Translations under genes and position numbers: made by a program | In this document: positions 47,846 through 56,430 of the stretch, one piece after another | Layout of the letters: each line of letters opens with the position of its first letter | How positions within the stretch are numbered: position 1 is the first letter of the stretch | Notes under the pieces: model-generated | Seen by the model: the letters and a program-made list of their open reading frames with translations, nothing else | Told to the model about the DNA's origin: nothing | Database searches by the model: none | DNA from: Sphingomonas sp. Y57 | GTDB taxonomy: Bacteria; Pseudomonadota; Alphaproteobacteria; Sphingomonadales; Sphingomonadaceae | Assembly (NCBI RefSeq): GCF_001015195.1 | Contig: NZ_LDES01000022.1 | Coordinates: 111,657 to 170,496, forward strand | Direction: 5' to 3' | DNA: 58,840 bases

Positions 47846-48772
47846 TCAGGCCCGCGGATGGGCGTTGCGGTAGACGTCCATCAGGTGCGCAGCATCCACG
47901 CCGGTATAGACCTGGGTCGACGACAGGCTGGCATGGCCGAGCAGTTCCTGGAGTGAGCGCAGGTCGGCTCCCCGGCCGAGCAGATGGGTCGCGAAGCTGT
48001 GGCGCAGCGCGTGCGGCGTGGTCCGCTCGCCCAGCCCCAGGCGGACCCGTGCGGCGCGCATTGCGCGGCGGATCAGTTCTGGCGCCAGCGGCCCGCCCCG
48101 TGCGCCCCGGAACAATATCTCGCCCCGCGCGGCGCCATAGGGGCTGAGCGCGACGTAACGCTCGATCGCTTCCCTTACCGGCGCCAGCATCGGCACGATC
48201 CGCGTCTTGGCACGCTTGCCGGTGACGCTCAGCGTGTCGCCCAGCGGCAATATGTCTCCGGTCAGTGCCATCGCCTCGCCGATCCGCAGCCCCGTGCCGT
48301 AGAGCAGCAGCAGTACCGCCTCGTCGCGTGCGGCGATCCAGGGTTCGGTGGCGGACTCGGCCGCGTCTTCGGCGATCGCACCGATATCGTCGGGCGCAAC
48401 CGGGCGCGGCACGCCCTTCTTGATGCGCGGCCCCTTGACCTTCACCGGCTTGGCCGCGCCTTCGCGCTCGGCGACATAGTCGAGAAAATTACGGACCGCC
48501 GACAACTCACGCGCGGTCGAGACATTGGAGAGCCCTTCCCCTCGCCGCTCGGCCAGGTAACCGCGCAGGTCGCCGCGATCGAGCCGAGTCAGCAATGCGC
48601 CATCGACCGCCGCACCCCGATGCAGGCCGAGGAAGGCGATCAGGCGATGCGCGGTGGCCAGATAGGCGCGCACGGTATGCTCGGACCGGCGCCGGTCACG
48701 GCGGAGATGATCGGCCCACGCCACCGCGATGTCGCGGGCGGGATGATCGTCCAAGGTCAGGGCAGCAACCAT
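47846..48772 (-). CDS. xerC: Tyrosine site-specific recombinase XerC
   Basis: A 308-residue tyrosine recombinase for chromosome-dimer resolution. The N-terminal SAM-like domain spans about 10-105 (HTVRAYLATAHRLIAFLG). Catalytic residues are Arg in LLYGTGLRIGEAMAL near 165, Lys in SVTGKRAKTR, HALRHSFATHLL (His and Arg near 256), His in LQELLGHASLSST and Tyr in VYTGVD near 291. It overlaps the upstream DUF484 gene by 16 bases, the standard DUF484-xerC arrangement. No mobile element adjoins, so a housekeeping XerC is preferred over an integrase. Confidence 0.92.
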   Translation of the reverse strand: MVAALTLDDHPARDIAVAWADHLRRDRRRSEHTVRAYLATAHRLIAFLGLHRGAAVDGALLTRLDRGDLRGYLAERRGEGLSNVSTARELSAVRNFLDYVAEREGAAKPVKVKGPRIKKGVPRPVAPDDIGAIAEDAAESATEPWIAARDEAVLLLLYGTGLRIGEAMALTGDILPLGDTLSVTGKRAKTRIVPMLAPVREAIERYVALSPYGAARGEILFRGARGGPLAPELIRRAMRAARVRLGLGERTTPHALRHSFATHLLGRGADLRSLQELLGHASLSSTQVYTGVDAAHLMDVYRNAHPRA

Positions 48773-49317
48773 CGCCCTATCATGCGCGAAAGCATCGCGC
48801 CCAGGAAGCCCAGCAGTTCGGAGCCCGCACGGGTCTCGAAGCCCATCGGACGACGCTGCCCGAGCGCGAGCACGCCCCCGGGCAGAGGCGCTTCGGACGC
48901 CAGGCGGATCAGCGCCTCCGCACGGATCAGCTCCGACGCCGGGCCAAACAACGGATGCCCGCGCTCGACGCTGCGCATCACCACGCCTTCGATGTCGATG
49001 ATCGACCGCTCGATGATCCGCCGCTCGACGAACTGCATGCCCGATGCATCGGCGCGCAGCCCCCGATCCCCGACGAACAGCGCGACCGAGACGGCGTCCA
49101 GGCCGAGCATGTCGGGCCAGACCTGGGTGCCAATGTGGATGAGATGATCAAGCCCGTCCGCCTCGGTCGCGGCAAGCACCGCGGCATGGATGGACGAAAC
49201 CGCGCCGGAGTGGCCGCGTGCGAAGGCTATGAGGTCCTGATTGGCCTCCTCGACCTCGGCCATCCGCCGCTTGAGCGAGGCCATGGCGCCACCCTCGAAG
49301 TCGATCACGCTTCCCAT
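48757..49317 (-). CDS. DUF484 (GAF-like) protein
   Basis: A 186-residue DUF484 family protein upstream of xerC. The N-terminal helix SLKRRMAEVEEANQDLIAFA is the family signature, and the rest is a GAF-like fold (LGLDAVSVALFVGDRGLRAD, then GVLALGQRRPMGFETRAGSE). Function is unknown; its conserved place is next to xerC. The start at 49317 (MGSVIDFEGGAM) is preferred; an ATG 33 bases on is possible. Confidence 0.88.
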   Translation of the reverse strand: MGSVIDFEGGAMASLKRRMAEVEEANQDLIAFARGHSGAVSSIHAAVLAATEADGLDHLIHIGTQVWPDMLGLDAVSVALFVGDRGLRADASGMQFVERRIIERSIIDIEGVVMRSVERGHPLFGPASELIRAEALIRLASEAPLPGGVLALGQRRPMGFETRAGSELLGFLGAMLSRMIGRWLLP

Positions 49318-49377
49318 GCGGACAGTTTACCCTGCATTGGTTAACACTCAATGGGTTGTTTGTTACGCCCCTGGTTG

Positions 49378-49475
49378 GGCGCCCTCAGGCGCCGGGCGCG
49401 AGGCATCCGCCTCGCTTGGCTATCCTCGCATAAGCTCGGGCGCGCGTTCGCGCTTGCGGAGCCCTGACGGGCTCC
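49378..49475. repeat. Cluster of short GC-rich hairpins
   Basis: Three successive inverted repeats lie in the DUF484 upstream gap: GGCGCC CTCA GGCGCC, CGAGGC ATCC GCCTCG and GGAGCCC TGAC GGGCTCC (49458-49475). They directly precede the paired-arm repeat at 49494. No gene is visible between 49318 and 49603. Confidence 0.55.
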
Positions 49476-49493
49476 GATTACGAAACCCAAGCA

Positions 49494-49589
49494 CGTCGCC
49501 CCAGCGAAGGCTGGGGCCCATGTCTCTCATCAGCCAGATGGCCATCGGGGAGATGACAGACATGGATGCCAGCCTTCGCTGGCATGACG
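49494..49589. repeat. Paired-arm dispersed repeat
   Basis: The left arm CGCCCCAGCGAAGGCTGGGG and the right arm ATGCCAGCCTTCGCTGGCAT then GACG enclose an interior of about 50 bases (CATGTCTCTCATCAGCCAGA) shared with the compound repeat at 28207-28356. Confidence 0.75.
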
Positions 49590-49603
49590 AAAAGAAGGGC
49601 GGT

Positions 49604-49906
49604 TCAGTGCCCCGCTTTCTGCTGCTCCCAAGCGCGGAATTTCTGCGTCAGGCAGCCGCTCGCGCCTGCCGCTCCCGAGGGCGAGCAGGAACCGATCCCG
49701 CTCTCGCCGCCCTCCATCAACCGGTGCCGCTCACGCGATACGCCGTCGACCGCCTGCTGGTGGAAGTCGAAACCGTCGGGGCGCAACGCCTCGGGGATGC
49801 GGTAGCGTTCCGACGCATTGCCGCGCCGGCACACCACGATCTCGCCGGATCGGCCGCGCGGGCAGCCGGTGGCCGTCTCGATCGCGGTGCTCAAGGTCGA
49901 AGGCAT
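49604..49906 (-). CDS. Small Cys-rich protein, probably secreted
   Basis: An open frame of 100 residues from the first ATG. Its GCPRGRSGEIVVCRRGNA and SERYRIPEALRP segments are of a kind I associate with small periplasmic sphingomonad proteins, with cysteines in GSCSPSG and ASGCLTQK. The frame stays open upstream of this ATG and encodes [18 protein letters not shown], a signal-peptide-like stretch running to the end of the transaldolase gene, but without an ATG, GTG or TTG there. The true start may be a CTG within that stretch. Function unknown. Confidence 0.5.
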   Translation of the reverse strand: MPSTLSTAIETATGCPRGRSGEIVVCRRGNASERYRIPEALRPDGFDFHQQAVDGVSRERHRLMEGGESGIGSCSPSGAAGASGCLTQKFRAWEQQKAGH

Positions 49907-49956
49907 CGGCGGCGCCGCCGCTGGCGCCTCGGCGGCCAGCAGCAGCGCCAGCAGGA

Positions 49957-50610
49957 TCAGAGGATGCTCTGCCCCGTCTTGGCCCAGTCGGCCATGAAGC
50001 CCTGGATGCCCTTGTCGGTCAGCGGGTGGTTGAACAGCGCGCGGATAACGGCTGGCGGCGCGGTCATCACGTCGGCGCCGATCTTCGCCGATTCGAGGAT
50101 GTGGATCGGGTGACGGACGCTGGCAACCAGGATCTCGGTGCCGAAGTCATAATTGTCGTAGATCTGGCGGATGTCGGCGATCAGGCCCATGCCGTCGAAG
50201 CCGACATCGTCATGACGGCCGACGAAGGGCGAGATGAACGCCGCCCCCGCCTTGCCCGCCAGCAGCGCCTGGTTGGCGGAGAAGCACAGCGTGACGTTGA
50301 CCATCGTGCCATCGTCCGACAGCGCCTTGCAGGTCTTGAGCCCGTCGATCGTCAGCGGCACCTTGATGCAGACATTATCGGCGATCTTGCGGAGGACTTC
50401 GGCCTCCTTCATCATCGTCGCATGGTCGAGCGCGACCACCTCGGCCGATACCGGGCCGGGCACGATCTTGCAGATTTCGGCGATCACGTCGACGAACTGC
50501 TTGCCCGACTTGGCGATCAGCGAGGGGTTGGTGGTCACGCCATCGAGGAGGCCGGTCGCCGCCATTTCGGCGATGTCGGCAGTGTCCGCGGTGTCGACGA
50601 AGAATTTCAT
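49957..50610 (-). CDS. Transaldolase / fructose-6-phosphate aldolase family protein
   Basis: A 217-residue protein of the small transaldolase subfamily (TalC/FSA type). It begins [13 protein letters not shown], then [18 protein letters not shown] near 20-37. The Schiff-base Lys lies in NVCIKVPLT near 85, and [19 protein letters not shown] near 107-125 and SPFVGRHDD near 130 complete the active site. It transfers or cleaves dihydroxyacetone units in sugar-phosphate metabolism. Start 50610 removes a 40-residue unlike extension. It diverges from priA. Confidence 0.9.
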   Translation of the reverse strand: MKFFVDTADTADIAEMAATGLLDGVTTNPSLIAKSGKQFVDVIAEICKIVPGPVSAEVVALDHATMMKEAEVLRKIADNVCIKVPLTIDGLKTCKALSDDGTMVNVTLCFSANQALLAGKAGAAFISPFVGRHDDVGFDGMGLIADIRQIYDNYDFGTEILVASVRHPIHILESAKIGADVMTAPPAVIRALFNHPLTDKGIQGFMADWAKTGQSIL

Positions 50611-50765
50611 GTAGGAAGGCCCTTCCGGCTGCACATCTGATTGGCGCTGCCTATAGCGGCCGCGACGGCCCGCGCCTAGGCCGGAACCGCCGGCCGGGCA
50701 GGTTATCCACCGCTTCGGCGGGGGCGGCATTGCGATGCCGGGAGCCGCCCCCTAAGCAGCGGAGG

Positions 50766-52934
50766 ATGGCCCGCGCCCATGTCCTCCTGCTCAATCCTGC
50801 CCTCGGGCCGCTCGACTATCGCGCCGACCGCGAACATCTCGTCGAGCCGGGCAGCATCGTGCTCGCGCCGCTCGGCCCTCGGCAGATGGTGGGCGTGGTG
50901 TGGGAGGAGGAGACGCTGCCTTCAGCCGATCAGGTCGGCGACAACCGGCTGCGGCCGTTGCTTAGCGTCTATGACGTGCCGCCGCTCGCCGCGCCGCTGC
51001 GCCGGCTGATCGAGTGGACATCGGACTATTATCTCGCGCCGCCCGCCGCGGTGCTGCGGATGGCACTGCCGTCCTCCAGCGCGCTCGACGGCGCGCGGAC
51101 GATCGTCGAGTATCGCGTGACCGGCGATCGGCCGGGCAGGATGACCCCGCAGCGCGAACAGGCACTCGACCGGATCGGCCAGCGCCAGGGCCTGATCCGC
51201 GAGTTGGCGACGATCGCCGACGTTTCCGAGGGCGTGATCCGCGGCCTCGTCAAGTCGGGCGCGATCGAGGCGGTGACGGTGTCCATCGACACGCCCTGGG
51301 ATGCGCCCGACCCCGACCATGAGGCGGTCGAGCTGTCGGAGGAGCAGCAGCTCGCCGCCGGGATGCTTACGGACGCGGTCGCAGCGAAGCGCTTCCAGCC
51401 CTTTCTGCTCGACGGCGTCACGGGATCGGGCAAGACCGAGGTCTATTTCGAGGCGATCGCCGAGGCGCTGCGGGCCGGCCGGCAAACGCTGGTACTGCTG
51501 CCCGAGATTGCGCTGACCGAACCCTTTCTCAAGCGCTTCGAGGCACGGTTCGGCCATCTGCCGGTCGCCTGGCACAGCGAGTTGCGCCAATCGCAGCGGC
51601 GGCGCGCCTGGCGTGGCATCGTCCATGGCGAGGCGAAGGTGGTGGTCGGCGCGCGATCGGCCCTGTTCCTGCCCTACCGCGATCTCGGCCTCATCATCGT
51701 CGACGAGGCGCACGAGACGAGCTTCAAGCAGGAGGACGGTGTCCTCTACCATGCGCGCGACGTTGCGGTGATGCGCGCCAAGCTCGAGGAGATTCCGATC
51801 GTGCTCGCTTCGGCGACGCCGGCGATCGAGACGCGCCAGCAGGCAGCGATCGGCCGCTATACCGAACTCAAGCTCACCGCGCGCCACGGCGCTGCCGAGA
51901 TGCCGGAGATCGAGGCGATCGATCTGCTCGCCGACCCGCCGCCGCGCGGGCGCTGGATCGCGCCGACGCTGGTGCGCGCCCTTGCCGACCGGCTGGAAAA
52001 GAAGGAGCAGAGCCTGCTCTTTCTCAACCGGCGGGGTTATGCGCCGCTGACCTTGTGCCGAACCTGCGGGCACCGTTTTCAATGCCCCAACTGCACCGCC
52101 TGGATGGTCGAACACCGGTTGCTCGGCCGGCTGCAATGCCACCATTGCGGGCACAGCATGGCGCCGCCCGCCGAATGCCCGGAGTGCAAGGACGAGGACA
52201 GCCTGGTCGCCTGCGGCCCCGGCGTCGAGCGGATCGCCGATGAGGTGGCCGCTCTGTTCCCCGAGGCCCGGGTGGCGATCGCAACCTCCGACACCCTCTC
52301 CACCCCCGCCCGCGCCGCCGAGTTCGTCGAGCGAATGGAGGCGGGTGACATCGACGTGGTGGTCGGCACCCAGCTCGTCACCAAGGGCTATCATTTCCCC
52401 GAACTGACGCTGGTCGGGGTGATCGACGCCGATCTCGGCCTGTCGGGCGGCGACCTCCGCGCGGCCGAGCGCAGCTTCCAGCAGATCGCCCAGGTCGCCG
52501 GACGCGCCGGGCGCGGCGCCAAGCCGGGCCATGTCTATATCCAGACCCACTCGCCGAAGGCGCCGGTGATCCAGGCGCTGCTCTCGGGCGACGCGCAGAG
52601 CTTCTACGATGCCGAGACCGAGGCGCGGAAGATCGCCGAGGCACCGCCTTTCGGCCGCTACGCCGCAATCATCATCTCGGCCGAGAAGCTCGAGGAGGCG
52701 GCCGCCACCGCGCGGCTGATCGGCCGGACGGCACCGGCGGTCGAGGGGATGCACGTCTACGGCCCCGCCCCTGCCCCGCTCGCCATGCTGCGCGGGCGCC
52801 ACCGCCAACGGCTGCTGGTCCACGCCCGCCGCTCGCTCGACGTCCAGCAGGTGATCCGCGACTGGCTCGGCCCGCTGCAATGGCCGCGCGGCGTCCGCGT
52901 CGCGGTCGACGTCGATCCGTATAGTTTCTTGTAG
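50766..52934 (+). CDS. priA: Primosomal replication helicase PriA
   Basis: A 722-residue PriA, which reloads the replisome at stalled forks. The N-terminal 3'-DNA-binding region (ARAHVLLLNPALGPLDYRA) is followed by the helicase core with Walker A GVTGSGKTE near 228, DEAHETSFKQ near 318 and ASATPAIETRQ. A zinc-binding insertion has eight cysteines (CRTCGHRFQCPNC and LQCHHCG, ECPEC) near 430-475. The C-terminal lobe has GTQLVTKGYHFPELTLVGV and QVAGRAGRG. GGAGG directly abuts the ATG, which is unusually close, so the start is less sure. Confidence 0.94.
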   Translation: MARAHVLLLNPALGPLDYRADREHLVEPGSIVLAPLGPRQMVGVVWEEETLPSADQVGDNRLRPLLSVYDVPPLAAPLRRLIEWTSDYYLAPPAAVLRMALPSSSALDGARTIVEYRVTGDRPGRMTPQREQALDRIGQRQGLIRELATIADVSEGVIRGLVKSGAIEAVTVSIDTPWDAPDPDHEAVELSEEQQLAAGMLTDAVAAKRFQPFLLDGVTGSGKTEVYFEAIAEALRAGRQTLVLLPEIALTEPFLKRFEARFGHLPVAWHSELRQSQRRRAWRGIVHGEAKVVVGARSALFLPYRDLGLIIVDEAHETSFKQEDGVLYHARDVAVMRAKLEEIPIVLASATPAIETRQQAAIGRYTELKLTARHGAAEMPEIEAIDLLADPPPRGRWIAPTLVRALADRLEKKEQSLLFLNRRGYAPLTLCRTCGHRFQCPNCTAWMVEHRLLGRLQCHHCGHSMAPPAECPECKDEDSLVACGPGVERIADEVAALFPEARVAIATSDTLSTPARAAEFVERMEAGDIDVVVGTQLVTKGYHFPELTLVGVIDADLGLSGGDLRAAERSFQQIAQVAGRAGRGAKPGHVYIQTHSPKAPVIQALLSGDAQSFYDAETEARKIAEAPPFGRYAAIIISAEKLEEAAATARLIGRTAPAVEGMHVYGPAPAPLAMLRGRHRQRLLVHARRSLDVQQVIRDWLGPLQWPRGVRVAVDVDPYSFL

Positions 52935-52944
52935 TCCCCACCCC

Positions 52945-53024
52945 GTCATCCCGGCGAAGGCCGGGATCTCCCTGCCTTTTCCACAACAAAGAGAATGGAG
53001 TTTCCGGCTTTCGCCGGAATGACG
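52945..53024. repeat. Paired-arm dispersed repeat
   Basis: The left arm CGTCATCCCGGCGAAGGCCG and the right arm TTTCCGGCTTTCGCCGGAAT then GACG face each other between priA and fliP. It occupies most of the gap and probably separates the two transcription units. Confidence 0.8.
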
Positions 53025-53082
53025 ATCCCTGGCGACGATGAACCGCTTGAAGTTACCCTGCCCAAGTGCTGAAACGCCGTGC

Positions 53083-53874
53083 ATGATAGCCCTGCGCCGC
53101 CCGACGACCTGCTCGATTCTTGCCGTCGCCGCGCTTCTCCTGTCAGCCCTGTTCATCACGGATCCGGCACTGGCCTCGACGGCGGGCCCTGCACAGACCG
53201 GTGCACTCGACCGGGCAATGACGACGATCGCGGGCGATGGCCGGCCACTGTCGCTGTCGCTCCAGATCCTCCTGCTGATGAGCCTGCTGACGGTGCTGCC
53301 GTCGCTGGTGCTGATGATGTCGAGCTTCACCCGCATCATCATCGTGTTGTCGCTGCTGCGCCAGGCGCTGGGCCTGCAGCAGACCCCGCCGAACCAGGTG
53401 CTGGTCGGCCTCGCCATGTTCCTGTCGCTGTTCGTGATGCGGCCCTCGATCGACCAGATCAATGCCAACGCCTTCAAGCCCTATGGCGCCGGGCAGATCA
53501 CGATCGAGGAGGCGATCACCCGCAGCGGCGCGGTGATGCACCGCTTCATGGTCCTCCAGACCCGCCAAACCGACCTCAAGCTGTTCGCCGATCTCGCCAA
53601 GGCGCCGAAATTCGCCCGCCCCGCCGACATCCCCTTCTCCATCCTGCTGCCCGCTTTCGTCACCAGCGAGCTCAAGACCGCCTTCCAGATCGGCTTCCTG
53701 ATCTTCCTGCCATTCCTGATCATCGACCTGGTGGTGGCGTCGACCTTGATGTCGCTGGGCATGATGATGCTGTCGCCGGCAATCATATCGATGCCGTTCA
53801 AGCTGTTGCTGTTCGTCCTTGTCGACGGATGGGCGCTGACGATGGGCTCGCTCGCGGCGAGTTTCGCGACATGA
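53083..53874 (+). CDS. fliP: Flagellar export-gate protein FliP
   Basis: A 263-residue inner-membrane core of the flagellar type III export gate. The start at 53083 gives a signal peptide (MIALRRPTTCSILAVAALLL) ending near ALAST; an in-frame ATG at 53038 would add 15 residues. Family signatures are VLMMSSFTRIIIVLSLLRQA near 76-95, LGLQQTPPNQVLVGLAMFLS near 96-115 and ILLPAFVTSELKTAFQIGFL near 187-206. A fliO gene is not present upstream; priA and a repeat precede it. fliQ follows 105 bases on, separated by another repeat. Confidence 0.93.
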   Translation: MIALRRPTTCSILAVAALLLSALFITDPALASTAGPAQTGALDRAMTTIAGDGRPLSLSLQILLLMSLLTVLPSLVLMMSSFTRIIIVLSLLRQALGLQQTPPNQVLVGLAMFLSLFVMRPSIDQINANAFKPYGAGQITIEEAITRSGAVMHRFMVLQTRQTDLKLFADLAKAPKFARPADIPFSILLPAFVTSELKTAFQIGFLIFLPFLIIDLVVASTLMSLGMMMLSPAIISMPFKLLLFVLVDGWALTMGSLAASFAT

Positions 53875-53887
53875 GCGCGGCCCCCAT

Positions 53888-53969
53888 CGTCACCCCGGCG
53901 GAGGCCGGGGTCTCAGGTGACATGGGCGCGCGTAAGCCTCCCGAGGCCCCGGCCTCCGCCGGGGCGACG
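53888..53969. repeat. Paired-arm repeat inside the flagellar operon
   Basis: The left arm CGTCACCCCGGCGGAGGCCG and the right arm GGCCCCGGCCTCCGCCGGGG then CGACG lie within the 105-bp fliP-fliQ gap. The interior differs from the other copies. If the genes are cotranscribed, the mRNA would carry this large hairpin. Confidence 0.8.
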
Positions 53970-53979
53970 GAAATGGGTC

Positions 53980-54261
53980 ATGGATAGCGCCGGCAGCCCC
54001 GACTATTTCATCGGCATCGCCCAGCAGGCGATGTGGATCCTCGCGCTCGCCTCGGCGCCGATCCTGATCCCGGCGCTGGTGGCGGGGATCATCCTCGGCA
54101 TGATCCAGGCCGCGACCTCGATCAACGAGCAGACGTTGAGCTTCGTACCCAAGCTGATCGTGGTCGGCCTCGCGCTGGCGCTGTTCGGCGGGGCGATCCT
54201 GATGCTGCTGGCGGATTTCACGCGGGAGATATTCGCCCGCATACCGGACATGCTCCGATGA
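53980..54261 (+). CDS. fliQ: Flagellar export-gate protein FliQ
   Basis: A 93-residue protein with two membrane helices (about 17-42 and 55-77), the normal size and layout of FliQ. The core reads VAGIILGMIQAATSINEQTL followed by SFVPKLIVVGLAL. The start at 53980 (MDSAGSPDYF) excludes an unrelated upstream extension derived from the repeat. It works with FliP and FliR in the export gate. Confidence 0.93.
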   Translation: MDSAGSPDYFIGIAQQAMWILALASAPILIPALVAGIILGMIQAATSINEQTLSFVPKLIVVGLALALFGGAILMLLADFTREIFARIPDMLR

Positions 54262-54271
54262 TGGCGCCCCG

Positions 54272-55054
54272 ATGATACCCCAGGGCCTGGCGGGGATCGA
54301 AACCCAGCTCTGGCTTTGGATGATCGCGATGATCCGGCCGGGGGCGGCGTTCATCGCGGCGCCGGTGTTCGGTGCTCCGCAGGTGCCGATGCAGCTTCGC
54401 GCCGTGGTCGCGCTGGCGATCGGCATCCCGGCGCTGGCCAACACGCCCTTCGTGATGCCGGTCGGCGGGATCGTGACGATCGAGGGTTTCCTGCTCGTCG
54501 CCGGGGAGATACTCGCCGGGCTCGCGCTCGGCTTCGCGGTGCAGATCGGCTTCTCCGCCGCGCTGGTCGCGGGTGAGGTGATCGGCAATGCGATGGGCCT
54601 GGGCTTCGCGGGGATGATGGACCCGGCGACCGGAGCGCCCTCTCCCGCGGTCAGCCAATATCTGTCGCTGCTCGCCACCTTCCTGTTCCTGGCGACCGGC
54701 GGCCACCTCCAGCTCGCCGCGATCATCGTCGAGAGCTATCGCGCGCTGCCGCCTGGTGAGGCATGGCTTGGCGCGCGCAGTATCCAGGGGCTGGCGCTGT
54801 TCGGCGGCGACCTGTTCGCCGCTGGCCTCGCCATCGCCCTGCCGGTCGGCTTTGCGCTGATCCTCGTCCAGCTCGTCATGGCGATGCTGGCCCGGTCTGC
54901 ACCGCAGATGAACATCTTCTCGGTCGGCCTGCCCGCCACGCTGATGGCCGGTCTCGTCCTGCTGGCGATCGCCGCGCCGGTGATGGCCGACGGCATCACC
55001 GCCGCCATCCAGCGCGGCCTTGCCGAGGCGCGGCTGCTCGCGCTCGGGAGATAG
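54272..55054 (+). CDS. fliR: Flagellar export-gate protein FliR
   Basis: A 260-residue FliR with about six membrane helices. Typical segments are MIRPGAAFIAAPVFGAPQVP near 20-39, LGFAVQIGFSAALVAGEVIG near 86-105 and ARSAPQMNIFSVGLPATLM near 206-224. Length is normal. It starts 10 bases after fliQ and ends 3 bases before flhB. Confidence 0.94.
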   Translation: MIPQGLAGIETQLWLWMIAMIRPGAAFIAAPVFGAPQVPMQLRAVVALAIGIPALANTPFVMPVGGIVTIEGFLLVAGEILAGLALGFAVQIGFSAALVAGEVIGNAMGLGFAGMMDPATGAPSPAVSQYLSLLATFLFLATGGHLQLAAIIVESYRALPPGEAWLGARSIQGLALFGGDLFAAGLAIALPVGFALILVQLVMAMLARSAPQMNIFSVGLPATLMAGLVLLAIAAPVMADGITAAIQRGLAEARLLALGR

Positions 55055-55057
55055 GCG

Positions 55058-56197
55058 ATGGCCGAGGGTCCCGAGGACGACGAGAAGACAGAAGCCCCAA
55101 CCCCGAAGCGGCGGCAGGACGCCGCCGAGAAGGGCGATGTCCTCCAATCGCGCGAGTTGGGCACCGCGCTGGTCATGATCGTCGGCGCGGGCTGGATCGC
55201 GATCGCCGGCCCCTGGGCGATGGCGGCGCTCAAGCGGATGCTGTCCAACGCGCTGTCCTTCGACGCCGGCGCGATCGAGAACTTCGATCCGCTCTCGGCC
55301 GCCCTCGCGATGGTCGCGACGGTAGCGCTGCCACTGCTATTGCTGTTCGCGCTGACCCTGGCCGCCGCGATCGCCGCGCCGGCCATGCTTGGGTCGCTCG
55401 GCTTCCGCTGGTCGGCGCTCGGTTTCAAGGCGAACAAGCTCAACCCGATGGCCGGTCTCAAGCGCATCTTCGGCATGCAGGGGCTGATCGAACTCGGCAA
55501 GTCACTGCTCAAGATCCTGGCGCTCGGCGCGGTCGGCTACTGGCTGCTGATGGATCGGATCGCCGCGATCGTGACGATGGGGCAGCAGGATCTTCGGACC
55601 GCGCTCGACAGCCTCGGTTCGACCTTCGTCTTCGCGGTGCTGGTGATGACCCTCGCGCTCGCGGTCGTCGCCGGTGCCGACGTGCCGATGCAGATGTTCC
55701 AGCGCGGCAAGCGGCTGCGCATGTCGAAGCAGGAGATCAAGGAGGAGTCGAAGCAGACCGAGGGTTCGCCCGAGCTCAAGGCGGCGATCCGCCAGAAGCA
55801 GATGGCGGCCGCGATGGGATCGGCGCGCAAAGCGGTGGTCGAGGCGACGGTGGTGCTGACCAACCCGACCCATTTCGCCGTGGCGCTGCGCTACCGCCCC
55901 GGCTTCGACACGGCGCCCATCGTGCTGGCGCGCGGGCGCGGCGCGACGGCGCAGGCGATCCGCGAACTGGCGACGGAGAACAGCGTACCGATGCTGCACT
56001 ATCCCCAGCTTACCCGCGCGATCTACTATACCAGCCGGTCGGGCCAGGTGATCCGCGAGGACCTGTTCATCGCGGTGGCTGCGATCCTCGCCTTCGTCTT
56101 CAACCTGGACCGCGCCATGGCCGAGGGCATTGCCCAGCCCGAGGTCGACGTGCCCCAGGGAGCGCGGTTCGATGAGGACGGCAGGCGGGCGGGATAA
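55058..56197 (+). CDS. flhB: Flagellar export switch protein FlhB
   Basis: A 379-residue FlhB that controls substrate specificity of flagellar export. The start region EDDEKTEAPTPKRRQDAAEK is canonical. Four membrane helices lie between about 28 and 215, then the linker RGKRLRMSKQEIKEESKQTE and the cytoplasmic domain with the self-cleavage motif NPTH (VVLTNPTHFAVALRY near 268). It ends the fliP-fliQ-fliR-flhB run and is followed by a repeat. Confidence 0.95.
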   Translation: MAEGPEDDEKTEAPTPKRRQDAAEKGDVLQSRELGTALVMIVGAGWIAIAGPWAMAALKRMLSNALSFDAGAIENFDPLSAALAMVATVALPLLLLFALTLAAAIAAPAMLGSLGFRWSALGFKANKLNPMAGLKRIFGMQGLIELGKSLLKILALGAVGYWLLMDRIAAIVTMGQQDLRTALDSLGSTFVFAVLVMTLALAVVAGADVPMQMFQRGKRLRMSKQEIKEESKQTEGSPELKAAIRQKQMAAAMGSARKAVVEATVVLTNPTHFAVALRYRPGFDTAPIVLARGRGATAQAIRELATENSVPMLHYPQLTRAIYYTSRSGQVIREDLFIAVAAILAFVFNLDRAMAEGIAQPEVDVPQGARFDEDGRRAG

Positions 56198-56198
56198 G

Positions 56199-56289
56199 CG
56201 TCACCCCGGCGGAGGCCGGGGTCTCGGGCGGCTCTTGCCTTCAGCTGGTCTCCCCATCTCCCGAGACCCCGGCCTCCGCCGGGGTGACG
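56199..56289. repeat. Paired-arm dispersed repeat
   Basis: The left arm CGTCACCCCGGCGGAGGCCG and the right arm ACCCCGGCCTCCGCCGGGGT then GACG flank about 50 bases including CTCGGGCGGCTCTTGCC, similar to the copy at 33155-33246. It separates flhB from fliD. The 233-bp gap otherwise holds the fliD upstream region with an AAAAGGAG stretch but no clear sigma-28 promoter. Confidence 0.8.
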
Positions 56290-56430
56290 CCCTGTGTGAG
56301 GGGAGCGGAGCGGGCTCCCGCCCATCTTCCGAAACATGGTTAGCCGCCGTTAGGAAATTAAAAGGAGTTCGCCGGCTAAACCCCTCGCCGAATGCGCCGT
56401 TACCGGCAGCAGCGAGGTGGTGAGAAGTCC

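Noticed and set aside
47846-48772. Phage or island integrase
   Set aside because: The DUF484-xerC overlap and lack of tRNA, att repeats or phage genes support a housekeeping XerC.
50922-53477. A long open frame (851 codons) antisense to priA and fliP
   Set aside because: Low-complexity, His/Arg/Gly/Ala-rich translation with no domain; it is a shadow of GC-rich codon bias. priA on the other strand has full helicase and zinc motifs.
56290-56430. Sigma-28 promoter before fliD
   Set aside because: TAAA and GCCGA elements are present, but the spacing does not match the TAAAGTTT-N11-GCCGATAA form.
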